A stretch of 64,000 nt of DNA from Methylobacterium bullatum (GCA_902712845.1 LR743504.1:4252001-4316000), one strand, 5' to 3'. Counted from the stretch's first letter, positions 8,680 to 17,355 are shown. Notes: generated by a model not told the origin, from the sequence alone. Translations and numbers: made by a program.

Positions 8680-9498
8680 ATGCCCCTGAACCGTCGCGCC
8701 CTGCTGGGCGGAACCCTTCCCCTGCTGGGCGGAACCCTCGCCCTGCTCACGGCCTCCACGGCCCGGGCGGCGGCACCGCTCAAGGTGGTCGCCTCCTCGG
8801 TGCCGCATGCCGAGATCCTGACCTACGTCCAGGACAAGCTCGCTCCGGACCTGCCCCTGCGGATCATCGAGATCAGCGGGGACATCCGCCCGAACCGCCT
8901 CGTTCTCGATGGCGACGCCGACGCCAACTTCTTCCAGCACGTGCCTTATCTGCGCAGCGAGGAGGCCGAACTCGGCACTCGCTTCGCCGTGACGGCGAGC
9001 GTGCATGTGGAGCCCCTCGGGCTCTATTCGCGCCGTATCCGCAGCCTCGCCGACCTGCCGAAGGGGGCGACCGTCGCCTTGTCCAACAACGTCACCAATT
9101 TCAGCCGCGGCTTGAAACTCCTGCAGGAGAGCGGCCTCATCCGTCTTCGGCCCGGCGGCGACGGCACCTTCGCCACGGCGGGCGACATCGCCGAGAACCC
9201 GAAATCCTTGAGCTTCGTCGAGGTGGCGCCGCCGCAATTGCCGCGCTCCCTCGACGACGTGGCCCTCGCGGTCATCAACGGCAACTACGCCCTCGAATCC
9301 GGGCTCGACCCCGCCAAGGATGCCCTCGGGCTGGAGCGGGCGGAGGGCAACCCCTACGCCAACGTGCTGGTGACGACAGAGGCCCTGGCCCAGGATGCGC
9401 GCATCCTGACGCTCTCCTCCCTCCTGCAATCGGCGGAGGTCGCCGGCTTCATCCGCGAGCGCTATCGCGGCGCGGTGATCCCCGTGAGAGGCGCCTGA
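8680..9498 (+). CDS. metQ: MetQ/NlpA-type substrate-binding protein 2
   Basis: Second NlpA/MetQ-family binding protein, 272 residues, with VVASSVPHAEILTYVQDKL, RLVLDGDADANFFQHVPYLRSEE and VEVAPPQLPRSLDDVALAVINGNYAL. ATG 8680 begins a signal peptide (LNRRALLGG to TARA/AAP) without lipobox cysteine. The signal holds an exact 17-nt direct repeat (8701-8717 and 8722-8738), so LLGGTL occurs twice. The family is shared with the preceding gene but sequence differs widely, so the ligands may differ. Its 3' end overlaps the convergent cytochrome gene by 37 bp. Confidence 0.9.
   Translation: MPLNRRALLGGTLPLLGGTLALLTASTARAAAPLKVVASSVPHAEILTYVQDKLAPDLPLRIIEISGDIRPNRLVLDGDADANFFQHVPYLRSEEAELGTRFAVTASVHVEPLGLYSRRIRSLADLPKGATVALSNNVTNFSRGLKLLQESGLIRLRPGGDGTFATAGDIAENPKSLSFVEVAPPQLPRSLDDVALAVINGNYALESGLDPAKDALGLERAEGNPYANVLVTTEALAQDARILTLSSLLQSAEVAGFIRERYRGAVIPVRGA
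8701..8738 (+). repeat. 17-nt direct repeat inside a signal-peptide coding region
   Basis: CTGCTGGGCGGAACCCT is present exactly at 8701-8717 and 8722-8738, a 21-nt period that adds seven residues to the hydrophobic core of the second MetQ signal peptide. It looks like a local slippage duplication. Confidence 0.9.
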
Positions 9499-10070
9499 CC
9501 GGCGCGCGCCGGTACGTCGGGGCGGCTGTCCGTGGTGAAGCCGTCCCGGTTCGGCATCCGCACCTTCGGCAGGGAGGCGGCATCGAGTTCCGCCCCCTCC
9601 GGCAGGATGCCGTTGAGATGCAGCACATAGGCGCTGAGGGCGTAGGTCTCGTCGGCGCTCAGGGATTGCGGCGCGTCGTAGGGCATGGCGCGGCGGATGT
9701 AGTCGAACAGGGTGGTGGCATGGGGCCAGAAGCTGCCCACCGTCCGCACCGGCTTGCCCGTCGCGAGGGTCCCCTGGCCGCCGACCAGCCTGTCGGCGGA
9801 TGCACCCTCCCCCTGCGCCCCGTGGCAGGCGGCGCACCGCGCGCCGAACAGGGTTTCCCCCTGGCGCACGCTGCCATGGCCGGCGGGCAGGCCCTGCCCG
9901 TCGGCCCGCACGTCGATGTCCCACAGGGCGAGGATGCTTTGGCTCGCCGGCTGCCCGATCGCCAGAGGGCCGAGCCCGTTGCCAGGGAGGGAGACGGGCC
10001 CGGACGGGTCCGCCAGGGCGGCGCCCGTCGTCGTCAGGCAGGCGAGAAGGCCGAGGCCGCTAAACCGCAT
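9462..10070 (-). CDS. Monohaem cytochrome c, SoxD/SorB-like electron acceptor
   Basis: Periplasmic c-type cytochrome, 202 residues, with a Sec signal (SGLGLLACLTTTGAALA), one haem site CAACH (C79, C82, H83) and a likely axial methionine in RAMPYDAPQSLSADETYALSAYVL. This last segment is typical of the N-terminal cytochrome domain of SoxD and of sulfite dehydrogenase cytochromes. At 202 residues it is about half a dihaem SoxD, so it looks like a one-haem version. The start overlaps the end of soxC by 11 bp, indicating translational coupling, and it should take electrons from that molybdoenzyme. Its 3' end overlaps the convergent metQ copy. Confidence 0.87.
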   Translation of the reverse strand: MRFSGLGLLACLTTTGAALADPSGPVSLPGNGLGPLAIGQPASQSILALWDIDVRADGQGLPAGHGSVRQGETLFGARCAACHGAQGEGASADRLVGGQGTLATGKPVRTVGSFWPHATTLFDYIRRAMPYDAPQSLSADETYALSAYVLHLNGILPEGAELDAASLPKVRMPNRDGFTTDSRPDVPARAGQAPLTGITAPR

Positions 10071-11313
10071 GGCTCACCCCCCCCTCGGCGGCGATGTGCC
10101 AGCCGGTGATTCCGTTGTTGTGGTAGAAGGATTGGGTGCCCCGGACCGAGACCAGCGCCGCACGCGGCGGCTGGACGTAGCCCGTCTCGTCGGTGGCCCG
10201 GCTGAGCAGATGCGCCGGGCCGCCCTCCCAGCGCCAGGGGAGCCGGAAACGGGTGAGGCATCTGGGCAGGATCGGACCCTCCAGGGCGGCCGCCTGCCAG
10301 CGCGCACCGCCATCGGTGGAGACCTCGACACCCGCGATGCGGCCGCGCCCCGTCCAGGCGAGGCCGCGGATCTCGCGAAAACCGGGCGTGCGCAACTGTT
10401 CGCCGCCCGACGGCGTGGTGATGACGGATTTGGCTTCCATCACGAAGGTGAACTGCCGTGCCGACCCGTCCGGCATCAGGTCCGTGTATTTCGAGGTTTC
10501 CTCGCGGGTCTGGAACGGCTGGTCCCCGACCTTGAGCCGGCGCAGCCACTTGATGCTGAGATTCCCCTCGACCCCCGGTACGAACAGCCGCAGGGGGTAG
10601 CCCTGTTCCGGGCGGAGCCGCTCCCCGTTCTGGGCATAGGCCAGGATCGCGCCGTCCCGCGCGAGGTCGAGGGGAATGCTCCGGGTCATCCCGGCGGCGT
10701 CCGCGCCCTCCGCCAGGATCCATGCGGCGCCGGGTTTCACCCCGACTTCGTCGAGGAGAGTCGCCAGTTCGACCCCGGTCCATTCGGCGCAGGAGAGGAG
10801 ACCGTGGCTTTCCTGGATGGTCCAGCCCGGCTTGGCCCCGAGCCACGGCGTGTTGCCCGAGCATTCGAGGAAATGGATGCGCGAGACCGACGGCATCCGT
10901 ACGAGATCGTCCATGGTCAGGATCAGCGGGCGTTCCACGAGGCCGTGGATCGCCAGCCGGTGACGCTCCGGGTCGATGGCCGGCACCCCGGCATGGTGGC
11001 GCTCGAAATGCAGCCCATTGGGCGTGATGATGCCGTGCAGGTGCTGAAGCGGCGTGCCGGTGGAGGAGGCGCCGGGAAAGGCCGGCGGCGTCCGCGATCG
11101 GCGCCCCAGAGGCTCGTAGGGCGAGGGCCGGCCATAGGGGGGAGAGGCCGAGGGCGCTCCGGGCGTCCGGCTCCAGTCGGGGATGGCGAGGGGATCGCCC
11201 GCATCCAGGGCGTGGGCGGCGGTGGCGATTCCGCCCGCCGCGCCGCCGGCCAGCCGAAGGAAGCCGCGCCGGCTCGAAGACCGGCGCGGTGCGCGCGATG
11301 TGTCAGACGGCAT
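10060..11313 (-). CDS. soxC: SoxC-like molybdenum sulfite dehydrogenase
   Basis: Sulfite oxidase-family molybdopterin enzyme, 417 residues. A twin-arginine signal (SRRGFLRLAGGAAGG, RR at 15-16) marks export of the folded protein. The predicted Mo-ligand cysteine is C151 in FLECSGN. SoxC-type stretches follow: HGLLSCAEWTGVELATLL, EGADAAGMTRSIPL, AYAQNGERLRPEQGYPLRL, GNLSIKWLRRLKVGDQPF and TPSGGEQL. ATG 11313 is chosen because it starts just before the Tat motif; the open frame upstream is AT-rich and non-conserved. It oxidises sulfite or sulfane-level sulfur and passes electrons to a cytochrome, here the coupled gene downstream. No soxXYZAB is nearby, so I infer sulfite detoxification or oxidation after desulfonation rather than full thiosulfate oxidation. 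Confidence 0.9.
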   Translation of the reverse strand: MPSDTSRAPRRSSSRRGFLRLAGGAAGGIATAAHALDAGDPLAIPDWSRTPGAPSASPPYGRPSPYEPLGRRSRTPPAFPGASSTGTPLQHLHGIITPNGLHFERHHAGVPAIDPERHRLAIHGLVERPLILTMDDLVRMPSVSRIHFLECSGNTPWLGAKPGWTIQESHGLLSCAEWTGVELATLLDEVGVKPGAAWILAEGADAAGMTRSIPLDLARDGAILAYAQNGERLRPEQGYPLRLFVPGVEGNLSIKWLRRLKVGDQPFQTREETSKYTDLMPDGSARQFTFVMEAKSVITTPSGGEQLRTPGFREIRGLAWTGRGRIAGVEVSTDGGARWQAAALEGPILPRCLTRFRLPWRWEGGPAHLLSRATDETGYVQPPRAALVSVRGTQSFYHNNGITGWHIAAEGGVSHAV

Positions 11314-11779
11314 GAAGATGGGGTCCGAATGGGCGTTCGGTGGAGAACGCGAAGCGAGATGTCGGGGCTGGTGGCGAAAGAAGAGCGTGGCTGCGTCTCT
11401 CTCGATGACCTTCATTGGACCGTATCCAGCCTTCGCAATCAACGGCATGGATTTTTCATTTCTTGTAGAGACGCGAACACATCTTCCCTCGAACCGGGAC
11501 TCCGGGGGCGAATTTTCCGGATCGGGTGGTGCCGCTTGGGCAATGCCGCGATTGCCGTGCCCGACGCCGCGCAGGCGGCCCCGCCCGAATACGAGTGCGC
11601 CTGGTGGATTGTTCTCTCGTGGCGGTGTTGTGGGGATGGATTTTGCTTGATGGGTGAGCGATTTGACAATCAGTTTTATTGAACGCGCCAAGTATAGCTC
11701 ATAGAAATACGAGATAGACGATAATGATTCCGTTCCACCGCCCCGCACCTGCGCGTGCCGGGCGCATGAGGTGTGGCGA
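11314..11779. promoter_or_regulatory. Divergent intergenic region between soxC and metN
   Basis: 466 bp with no supportable gene. The part nearest metN (11640-11720) is AT-rich and contains TTGACA at 11663-11668, but no convincing -10 box at normal spacing. It should carry the promoters for the soxC-cytochrome pair and for metNI. No riboswitch structure was recognised. Confidence 0.55.
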
Positions 11780-12904
11780 GTGCCTGGAATTCAGATCGAG
11801 CGCGGCGGCGATGCCGTCCCGCCGCCGCCGGATGCGCTGATCCGTTTCGAGCAGGTGGCGAAGACCTACTCCACCCGCGACGGCGCCGGCGTTTCGGCGC
11901 TCAGTGGGATCGACCTGTCGGTGACGGCCGGTTCGGTGCTGGGGGTGATCGGCCGCTCGGGTGCGGGGAAATCGAGCCTGATCCGGCTCATCAACGGGCT
12001 GGAACGCCCGAGCGCCGGTCGGGTCAGTGTCGGGGATGCGGAGGTCTCGTCCCTCGACGAGCGCGCGCTGCGCCGGATGCGCCGCGGCATCGGCATGATC
12101 TTTCAGCATTTCAACCTGCTCTCGTCCCGCACCGTCTCGGGCAACATCGCCCTGCCGTTGGAGATCGAGGGCCGGGCCAAGGCCGCGATCCGCGCCCGTG
12201 TCGAGGAATTGCTGGCCCTGACCGGGTTGGAGGAGCAGCGTGACCGCTACCCCGCCGAACTCTCGGGCGGCCAGAAGCAGCGGGTCGGCATCGCCCGGGC
12301 CCTGGCCACGGGGCCGAGCGTCCTTCTCTCCGACGAGGCCACCTCCGCCCTCGACCCCGAGACCACGCGGTCGATCCTGGCGCTGCTGCGCCGCATCAAT
12401 CGCGAACTCGGCCTCACCATCGTGCTCATCACCCATGAGATGTCGGTGATCCGCGCCGTGGCGGACCGCGTCGCCGTGCTGGAGGCGGGTCGTATCGTCG
12501 AACAGGGCGACGTGTTCGAGGTCTTCACCCGCCCGCGGGCCGAGACGACCCGGACTCTCCTGGCCGGCGAGATGGGGCTGACCCTGCCGGCAGCACTCCG
12601 CGCCGGGATCGAGACCCGGCCGATCGCGGGAGGCAGGGCGGTCCTGCGGATCGCCTTCCGCGGGCCTCACGCCAACGACCCGATCATCGCACGGCTCGCG
12701 CGAGAGACCGGCATCGACGCCAACATCCTGTCCGGCACCGTCGACGAGATCGCAGGCCAACCCTTCGGCTCCCTCACGGTCGGCCTGCAAGCGGGGCCGG
12801 ACGTGGTCGGCCGGGCACGCGCCTTCCTCGACGCCCACGGTCTCGTCTCCGATCTCCTCGGCTACCTGCCGGCCCACAGCGCGGAGGCTCGCCGTGTCGC
12901 CTGA
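11780..12904 (+). CDS. metN: MetN-type methionine ABC transporter ATP-binding protein
   Basis: Cytoplasmic ATPase energising methionine (or organosulfur) uptake, about 374 residues. Walker A GRSGAGKSS (58-66), Q-loop FQHFNLLSSRTV, signature LSGGQKQRVGIARAL, Walker B VLLSDEATSALDP, H-loop LITHEMSVI. The C-terminal 80 residues form the NIL regulatory domain characteristic of MetN (LARETGIDANILSGTVDEIAGQ, then FGSLTVGL). GTG 11780 is preferred because GAGG lies 8 nt upstream; GTG 11771 is the alternative. The metI start overlaps the end of this gene. Confidence 0.92.
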   Translation: MPGIQIERGGDAVPPPPDALIRFEQVAKTYSTRDGAGVSALSGIDLSVTAGSVLGVIGRSGAGKSSLIRLINGLERPSAGRVSVGDAEVSSLDERALRRMRRGIGMIFQHFNLLSSRTVSGNIALPLEIEGRAKAAIRARVEELLALTGLEEQRDRYPAELSGGQKQRVGIARALATGPSVLLSDEATSALDPETTRSILALLRRINRELGLTIVLITHEMSVIRAVADRVAVLEAGRIVEQGDVFEVFTRPRAETTRTLLAGEMGLTLPAALRAGIETRPIAGGRAVLRIAFRGPHANDPIIARLARETGIDANILSGTVDEIAGQPFGSLTVGLQAGPDVVGRARAFLDAHGLVSDLLGYLPAHSAEARRVA

Positions 12905-13559
12905 AATGATCCGCCTGCTGCTCCAGGCCACCGGCGACACCCTGTCCATGGTGGCTGTGGCGGCCGTTCTCGGCACGCTGTTCGGCCTTCCTCTCGGCGT
13001 CTTCCTGGCGACCAGCCGGCGCGGGGAATTGCTCGCCGCGCCCTGGCTCAACGGCGTGCTGGGCCTCGTCGTCAATGCCACCCGCTCGACGCCCTTCATC
13101 ATTCTGGTGGTGGCCATCATCCCCTTCACCCGCCTCATCGCCGGAACCTCCATCGGGATGTGGGCCGCCACGGTGCCGCTGACGGTGGCGGCGACCCCCT
13201 TCATCGCCCGCCTCGTGGAGGCGGCGATCCGTGAGGTCGATGCCGGGCTGGTGGAGGCGGCGCGCGCCTTCGGGGCCGGCCCACTCACCATCATCCGCAA
13301 GGTGCTGATCCCGGAGGCTCTGCCCGGCATCCTCCTCGGCCTGACCCTCGCGGTGGTGTCGCTCCTCGGCTACTCGGCCATGGTCGGCGCCGTCGGCGGC
13401 GGGGGGCTGGGCGATCTCGGCATCCGCTACGGCTACCAGCGCTTCCGGCCCGAGATGATGCTGGCCGTCGTCGTCGTGCTGATCGTGCTGGTCCAGGCGG
13501 TCCAGACCGTCGGTGAGCGTCTGGCCAGCCGGCTCAACCGGCGCATCCGCCGGGCGTGA
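12894..13559 (+). CDS. metI: MetI-type methionine ABC transporter permease
   Basis: Inner-membrane permease of 221 residues with about five hydrophobic helices, the normal size for MetI. The EAA loop (EVDAGLVEAARAFGAGPLTIIRKVLIPEALPGI) that docks on MetN is intact, and GYSAMVGAVGGGGLGDLGIRYGYQRF is a MetI hallmark. GTG 12894 has GGAGG 6 nt upstream, inside the end of metN, so the genes are translationally coupled; ATG 12906 is less likely. With metN and either or both upstream MetQ copies it forms a full importer. No metQ follows it, which is unusual. Confidence 0.92.
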   Translation: MSPEMIRLLLQATGDTLSMVAVAAVLGTLFGLPLGVFLATSRRGELLAAPWLNGVLGLVVNATRSTPFIILVVAIIPFTRLIAGTSIGMWAATVPLTVAATPFIARLVEAAIREVDAGLVEAARAFGAGPLTIIRKVLIPEALPGILLGLTLAVVSLLGYSAMVGAVGGGGLGDLGIRYGYQRFRPEMMLAVVVVLIVLVQAVQTVGERLASRLNRRIRRA

Positions 13560-13874
13560 TCCCGCGCCTGTAGGTTTCGTCAGGGCACTCACCCGATAAT
13601 CCGCCCGCAATGTCCCATATAACGAACGGCGGGCATGAGGAGATAAATCGACGTTCTCCGGCATATAAGCACTCAGCTGGAAATATTCTTCGCATTGCTG
13701 CGGCGGGATCGATAATGACTACGGTTCGCCTGTTCTAGAGACGGATCATCTCCTTTGTCTGTTCTATAAAGAGAACGATTTCATTGACGGCGGGGACGCC
13801 GCCGAGCAGATTTGAAGGACATTTTCTCTACCCGGCTCCGCGTCCCGCGTCCGAGTTCGACAGCAGGTTTCCTC
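13560..13874. promoter_or_regulatory. Intergenic region upstream of an ABC operon, with a palindrome
   Basis: 315 bp without a gene. A perfect inverted repeat GTTCT-N6-AGAAC lies at 13761-13776, about 100 bp before the start of the binding-protein gene, a good position for an operator. A related half-site, TGTTCT, occurs near 13730. The regulator is unknown. Confidence 0.5.
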
Positions 13875-14906
13875 ATGACGACCCGACGCCTTTCCCTCTC
13901 GCGCCGGAAGGCTGCGGCTCTTCTGGGTGGATTCGCCCTCTCCCTGGCGAGCCTCGGCCCTGCGGCCGCCGGCGAAGGTCAACTGCGCATCGCCAAGCAA
14001 TTCGGCGTGGTCTACCTGCTTCTCAACGTCGTCGAGGACCAGAAGCTCATCGAGAAGCACGGCAAGCAGGCGGGCCTCGACATCAAGGTGGAGTACGTCC
14101 AGCTCTCCGGTGGTTCGGCCGTCAACGATGCGCTGCTGTCTGGCAATATCGAGATCGCCGGCGCCGGTGTCGGCCCGCTCTTCACCCTCTGGGACCGCAC
14201 CCGGGGACGGCAGAACGTCAAGGGCGTCGCGTCGCTCGGCAACTTCCCCTACTACCTCGTCACCAACAATCCCGACGTGAAGACCATCGCCGACTTCACC
14301 GAGAAGGACCGCATCGCGGTCCCCGCCGTCGGCGTCTCGGTTCAGTCGCGCATCCTGCAACTGGCATCGGCGAAGCTCTGGGGCGACAAGGACTTCGCCA
14401 AGCTCGACAAGATCAGCGTCGCCGTCCCGCATCCGGAGGCCACCGCCGCGATCATCAAGGGCGGCACCGAGATCTCCGGCCATTTCGGCAACCCGCCTTT
14501 CCAGGAGCAGGAGCTCGCCGACAACCCCAAGGCCCGGATCGTCCTCAATTCCTATGACGTCCAAGGCGGCCCGGCCTCCTCCACCGTGCTCTACGCCACG
14601 GAGAAGTTCTACAAGGACAGCCCGAAGACCTACACGGCGTTCCTGGGCGCCCTCGACGAGGCCGCGACGTTCATCACCCAGAACCCGGAGAAAGCCGCCG
14701 AGATCTATCTTCGGATCAATGCCAGCAAGATCGACCCGGCGCTCCTGACCAAGATCATCACGAATCCTGGGGTGAGCTTCAAGGTGAAGCCGGAAAACAC
14801 GATCGGCCTCGGCAAGTTCATGCACCGGGTCGGCGTGATCAAGGCCGAGCCGTCGGCCATCGGCGACTACTTCTTCGACGATCCGCGCATCAGCAGCGGC
14901 AGCTGA
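13875..14906 (+). CDS. ABC substrate-binding protein, nitrate/sulfonate/taurine type (system 1)
   Basis: 343-residue periplasmic binding protein of the NitT/TauT (SsuA-like) class. The signal RRKAAALLGGFALSLASLGPAAA precedes the mature start GEGQLRIAKQFGV. Class features are KQAGLDIKVEYVQLSGGSAVNDALLSGNIEIAGAGVGP and the VQGGPASSTVLYATEKFYKDSP domain-2 segment. ATG 13875 is the start that fits the signal peptide; the in-frame codons from 13812 are not needed. First gene of a three-gene operon (binding protein, ATPase, permease). Sulfonate, sulfate ester or taurine are plausible ligands from context; none can be assigned from sequence. Confidence 0.88.
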   Translation: MTTRRLSLSRRKAAALLGGFALSLASLGPAAAGEGQLRIAKQFGVVYLLLNVVEDQKLIEKHGKQAGLDIKVEYVQLSGGSAVNDALLSGNIEIAGAGVGPLFTLWDRTRGRQNVKGVASLGNFPYYLVTNNPDVKTIADFTEKDRIAVPAVGVSVQSRILQLASAKLWGDKDFAKLDKISVAVPHPEATAAIIKGGTEISGHFGNPPFQEQELADNPKARIVLNSYDVQGGPASSTVLYATEKFYKDSPKTYTAFLGALDEAATFITQNPEKAAEIYLRINASKIDPALLTKIITNPGVSFKVKPENTIGLGKFMHRVGVIKAEPSAIGDYFFDDPRISSGS

Positions 14907-14917
14907 GGCGGCACGCC

Positions 14918-15823
14918 ATGAATTTCGCAGCCCCCCGCTCCGACTTTGCCATAGCCGGGCATCCGGAACCCCGCATACAGGCTTCCGCCCGGCGTGAGGA
15001 AGCGCGCGCCCGTTCCCCGATCGCGGCCGACGCATCGCCGCTGTTGCGGATCAAGGGTGTGACGCTCGAATACCGCACGCCGGAGCGGGTGGTGCGCGCC
15101 ACCCATCGCATCGACCTCGATATCCACCAGGGGGATCGCTTCGTCCTGCTCGGGCCGTCCGGCTGCGGCAAGTCCACCCTGCTCAAGGCCGCAGCCGGCT
15201 TCATTCGCCCCGTGGAGGGGGAGATCACCCTTGGCGGTGTGCCCGTGCGCGAGCCCGGCCCCGACCGGATCGTGGTGTTCCAGGAATTCGACCAATTGCC
15301 GCCCTGGAAGACCGTCGCCCAGAACGTCGCCTTCCCCTTGCGCGCGGCCCGCGCCCTCGGCCGGCGCGAGGCCGCCGAGCGGGCGCGGCACTACATCGAC
15401 AAGGTCGGGCTGACGCGCTTTGCCGACAGCTACCCGCACCAGCTCTCGGGCGGCATGAAGCAGCGCGTGGCGATCGCCCGGGCGCTGGCGATGCAGCCGA
15501 AGGTCCTGATGATGGACGAGCCCTTCGCGGCCCTCGACGCCCTGACCCGGCGCCGGATGCAGGAGGAATTGCTGTCCCTCTGGGACGAGGCTCGCTTCAC
15601 CCTGCTCTTCGTCACCCATTCCATCGAGGAGGCCCTCGTGGTCGGCAACCGCGTGGCGCTGCTCTCGCCCCATCCGGGCCGGGTGCGGGCCGAGTTCAAC
15701 AGCCATGCGTTCGATCTGACCAGCATCGGGAGCCGCGATTTTCAGGACGCGGTGCAGCGACTGCACAGCCGCCTGTTCGAGGCCGCACCCGAAAGCCGCG
15801 CATCTACGGAGGCCTCCGCATGA
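14918..15823 (+). CDS. ABC ATP-binding protein, SsuB/TauB type (system 1)
   Basis: ATPase of 301 residues for the adjoining importer. Walker A GPSGCGKST (79-87), Q-loop VFQEFDQLPPWKTV, signature LSGGMKQRVAIARAL near 176, Walker B VLMMDEPFAALDAL and H-loop FVTHSIEEAL are intact. The DQLPPWKTV segment after the Q-loop is typical of nitrate/sulfonate/taurine ATPases. About 40 residues precede the conserved fold, longer than usual, so the true start may be internal. It begins 11 nt after the binding protein and overlaps the permease by ATGA. Confidence 0.9.
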   Translation: MNFAAPRSDFAIAGHPEPRIQASARREEARARSPIAADASPLLRIKGVTLEYRTPERVVRATHRIDLDIHQGDRFVLLGPSGCGKSTLLKAAAGFIRPVEGEITLGGVPVREPGPDRIVVFQEFDQLPPWKTVAQNVAFPLRAARALGRREAAERARHYIDKVGLTRFADSYPHQLSGGMKQRVAIARALAMQPKVLMMDEPFAALDALTRRRMQEELLSLWDEARFTLLFVTHSIEEALVVGNRVALLSPHPGRVRAEFNSHAFDLTSIGSRDFQDAVQRLHSRLFEAAPESRASTEASA

Positions 15824-16710
15824 GCAATGCCAGTCTCGCGGGCCGGCCCCTCGTGCCGCCGATCCGACCGGAATACGACCATGTGCTCGCCCCCTTCGTC
15901 GAGGTGCCGGTGGAACGGGTTCTGCCGTTCTCGACCCGGCTCTGGCAGCAGGATTGGCTGCGCAAGGGCCTGATCATCGTCGCCCTCGTCCTCGTCTGGG
16001 AGGGGCTGGCGCGCTGGCAGGACAACGACCTGCTGCTGCCCGGTTTCGGCGCCACCATGTCCGCCCTGATGGAGGGCCTCGTGAACGGCGAACTGCTGGA
16101 CCGGGTGCGGATCTCCCTCGTCGTGCTGCTGCAGGGGTATCTCGCCGGAATCGTCCTGGCCTTTCTGCTGACCACGCTGGCCGTCTCGACCCAGTTCGGC
16201 CGCGACCTGCTCTCGACTCTGACGGCGATGTTCAACCCGCTGCCGGCGATCGCCCTGCTGCCGCTGGCCCTGCTCTGGTTCGGCCTCGGTTCCGGCAGCC
16301 TGATCTTCGTCCTCATCCATTCTGTGGTGTGGCCGATGGCGCTCAACACCTATGCGGGCTTTCAGGGCGTGCCCGAAACCTTGCGCATGGCCGGGCGCAA
16401 CTACGGCCTGCGCGGCCCGTCCTACGTGATCCAGATCCTCATCCCCGCCGCGCTGCCGGCGATCCTGTCCGGCCTCAAGATCGGATGGGCCTTCGCCTGG
16501 CGGACGCTGATCGCGGCCGAGCTCGTCTTCGGCGCCTCCTCGGGGCGCGGCGGCCTCGGCTGGTACATCTTCCAGAACCGCAACGAACTCTACACGGACC
16601 GCGTCTTTGCCGGCCTCGTCCTCGTCGTCGTCATCGGCCTTGTCATCGAGAACGTGGTGTTCGCGGCGTTCGAGCGGCTCACCGTGCGGCGCTGGGGCAT
16701 GGCGCGTTGA
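15820..16710 (+). CDS. ABC permease, SsuC/TauC type (system 1)
   Basis: Inner-membrane permease of 296 residues. A long cytoplasmic N-terminus (to about 45) precedes six hydrophobic segments, and the EAA loop is seen as TLRMAGRNYGLRGPSYVIQILIPAALPAIL. NPLPAIALLPLALLWFGLGSGS and ELVFGASSGRGGLGWYI are class hallmarks. Start ATG 15820 overlaps the stop of the ATPase gene (ATGA), so the two are translationally coupled. Ends 18 bp from the convergent SCO1-like gene. Confidence 0.9.
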   Translation: MSNASLAGRPLVPPIRPEYDHVLAPFVEVPVERVLPFSTRLWQQDWLRKGLIIVALVLVWEGLARWQDNDLLLPGFGATMSALMEGLVNGELLDRVRISLVVLLQGYLAGIVLAFLLTTLAVSTQFGRDLLSTLTAMFNPLPAIALLPLALLWFGLGSGSLIFVLIHSVVWPMALNTYAGFQGVPETLRMAGRNYGLRGPSYVIQILIPAALPAILSGLKIGWAFAWRTLIAAELVFGASSGRGGLGWYIFQNRNELYTDRVFAGLVLVVVIGLVIENVVFAAFERLTVRRWGMAR

Positions 16711-16728
16711 TCGTCGGGCGATCGTTCA

Positions 16729-17355
16729 TCACGGCGGAACTGGCAGGCCCCCGAGATGCGGCCGGATGATCGTCAGCATTCGTTCGGCCGAGGTGCCCGG
16801 CGGGAAGAAGCCGAGATAGGTCCCCGACCGGTCCATCAGGTAGATGAAGGCGGAATGGTCGATCGTGATCTCGCCGTTCGCGCCCACGACCCTTTCGAAG
16901 TACACCCGGTAGGCATCGGCGGCCTGACGGATGGAAGCGGAATCGCCCGTCAGGCCGACGAGCCGGGGCGAGAAGTTCGGGACGTATTCGGCGAGATGCG
17001 CGACGGTGTCCCGTTCCGGATCGAGGGTGACGAACAGCGGCTGGACCGAATCGGCCTCCGCGCCCAGCAGGGTGAGCGCGCGGGCGATCTCCATGAGGTC
17101 GGTCGGGCAGATGTCGGGGCACGAGGTATAGCCGAAATAGACCAAGAGGAGCTTGCCGCGAAAGTCCGTCTCGGTGCGTGTGCGCCCCTCGTGATCGACG
17201 AGGGTGAAGGGTCCGCCCACCGGCTCGCGGTTCCACATCAGCACGTCCATCAACTCCGCCGACGAGCGTCGCGCCGGCTCAGCGCCCTTGGCCGGCACCA
17301 TGGGGTGCGAGGCCAGGAGCGACATGAGCAGCGCCGCGGCTTTGGAGCTACGCAC
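16729..17355 (-). CDS. SCO1/SenC/PrrC-family copper or thiol-redox protein
   Basis: Thioredoxin-fold protein of 208 residues in the SCO1/SenC family, which metallates cytochrome oxidase or acts as a periplasmic thiol reductant. The metal/redox motif is C79-x3-C83 (TSCPDICPT) and the third ligand H167 (DHSAFIYLMD) is present, so copper binding looks possible. A hydrophobic N-terminus (AALLMSLLASHPMVPAKGA) suggests export. GTG 17355 overlaps the end of the upstream metallo-beta-lactamase gene by 8 bp, so the pair is coupled. Its place among sulfur genes rather than oxidase genes is odd. Confidence 0.88.
   Translation of the reverse strand: MRSSKAAALLMSLLASHPMVPAKGAEPARRSSAELMDVLMWNREPVGGPFTLVDHEGRTRTETDFRGKLLLVYFGYTSCPDICPTDLMEIARALTLLGAEADSVQPLFVTLDPERDTVAHLAEYVPNFSPRLVGLTGDSASIRQAADAYRVYFERVVGANGEITIDHSAFIYLMDRSGTYLGFFPPGTSAERMLTIIRPHLGGLPVPP

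Noticed and set aside
7750..9924. Leftward reading frame of 724 codons
   Set aside because: Antisense to both metQ genes, no domain; the real leftward gene here is the cytochrome.
11663..11668. TTGACA as a sigma-70 promoter of metN
   Set aside because: No -10 box at 16-18 nt spacing; only the hexamer is seen.
11699..13330. Leftward reading frame of 543 codons over metN-metI
   Set aside because: Antisense of confirmed ABC genes with low-complexity translation.
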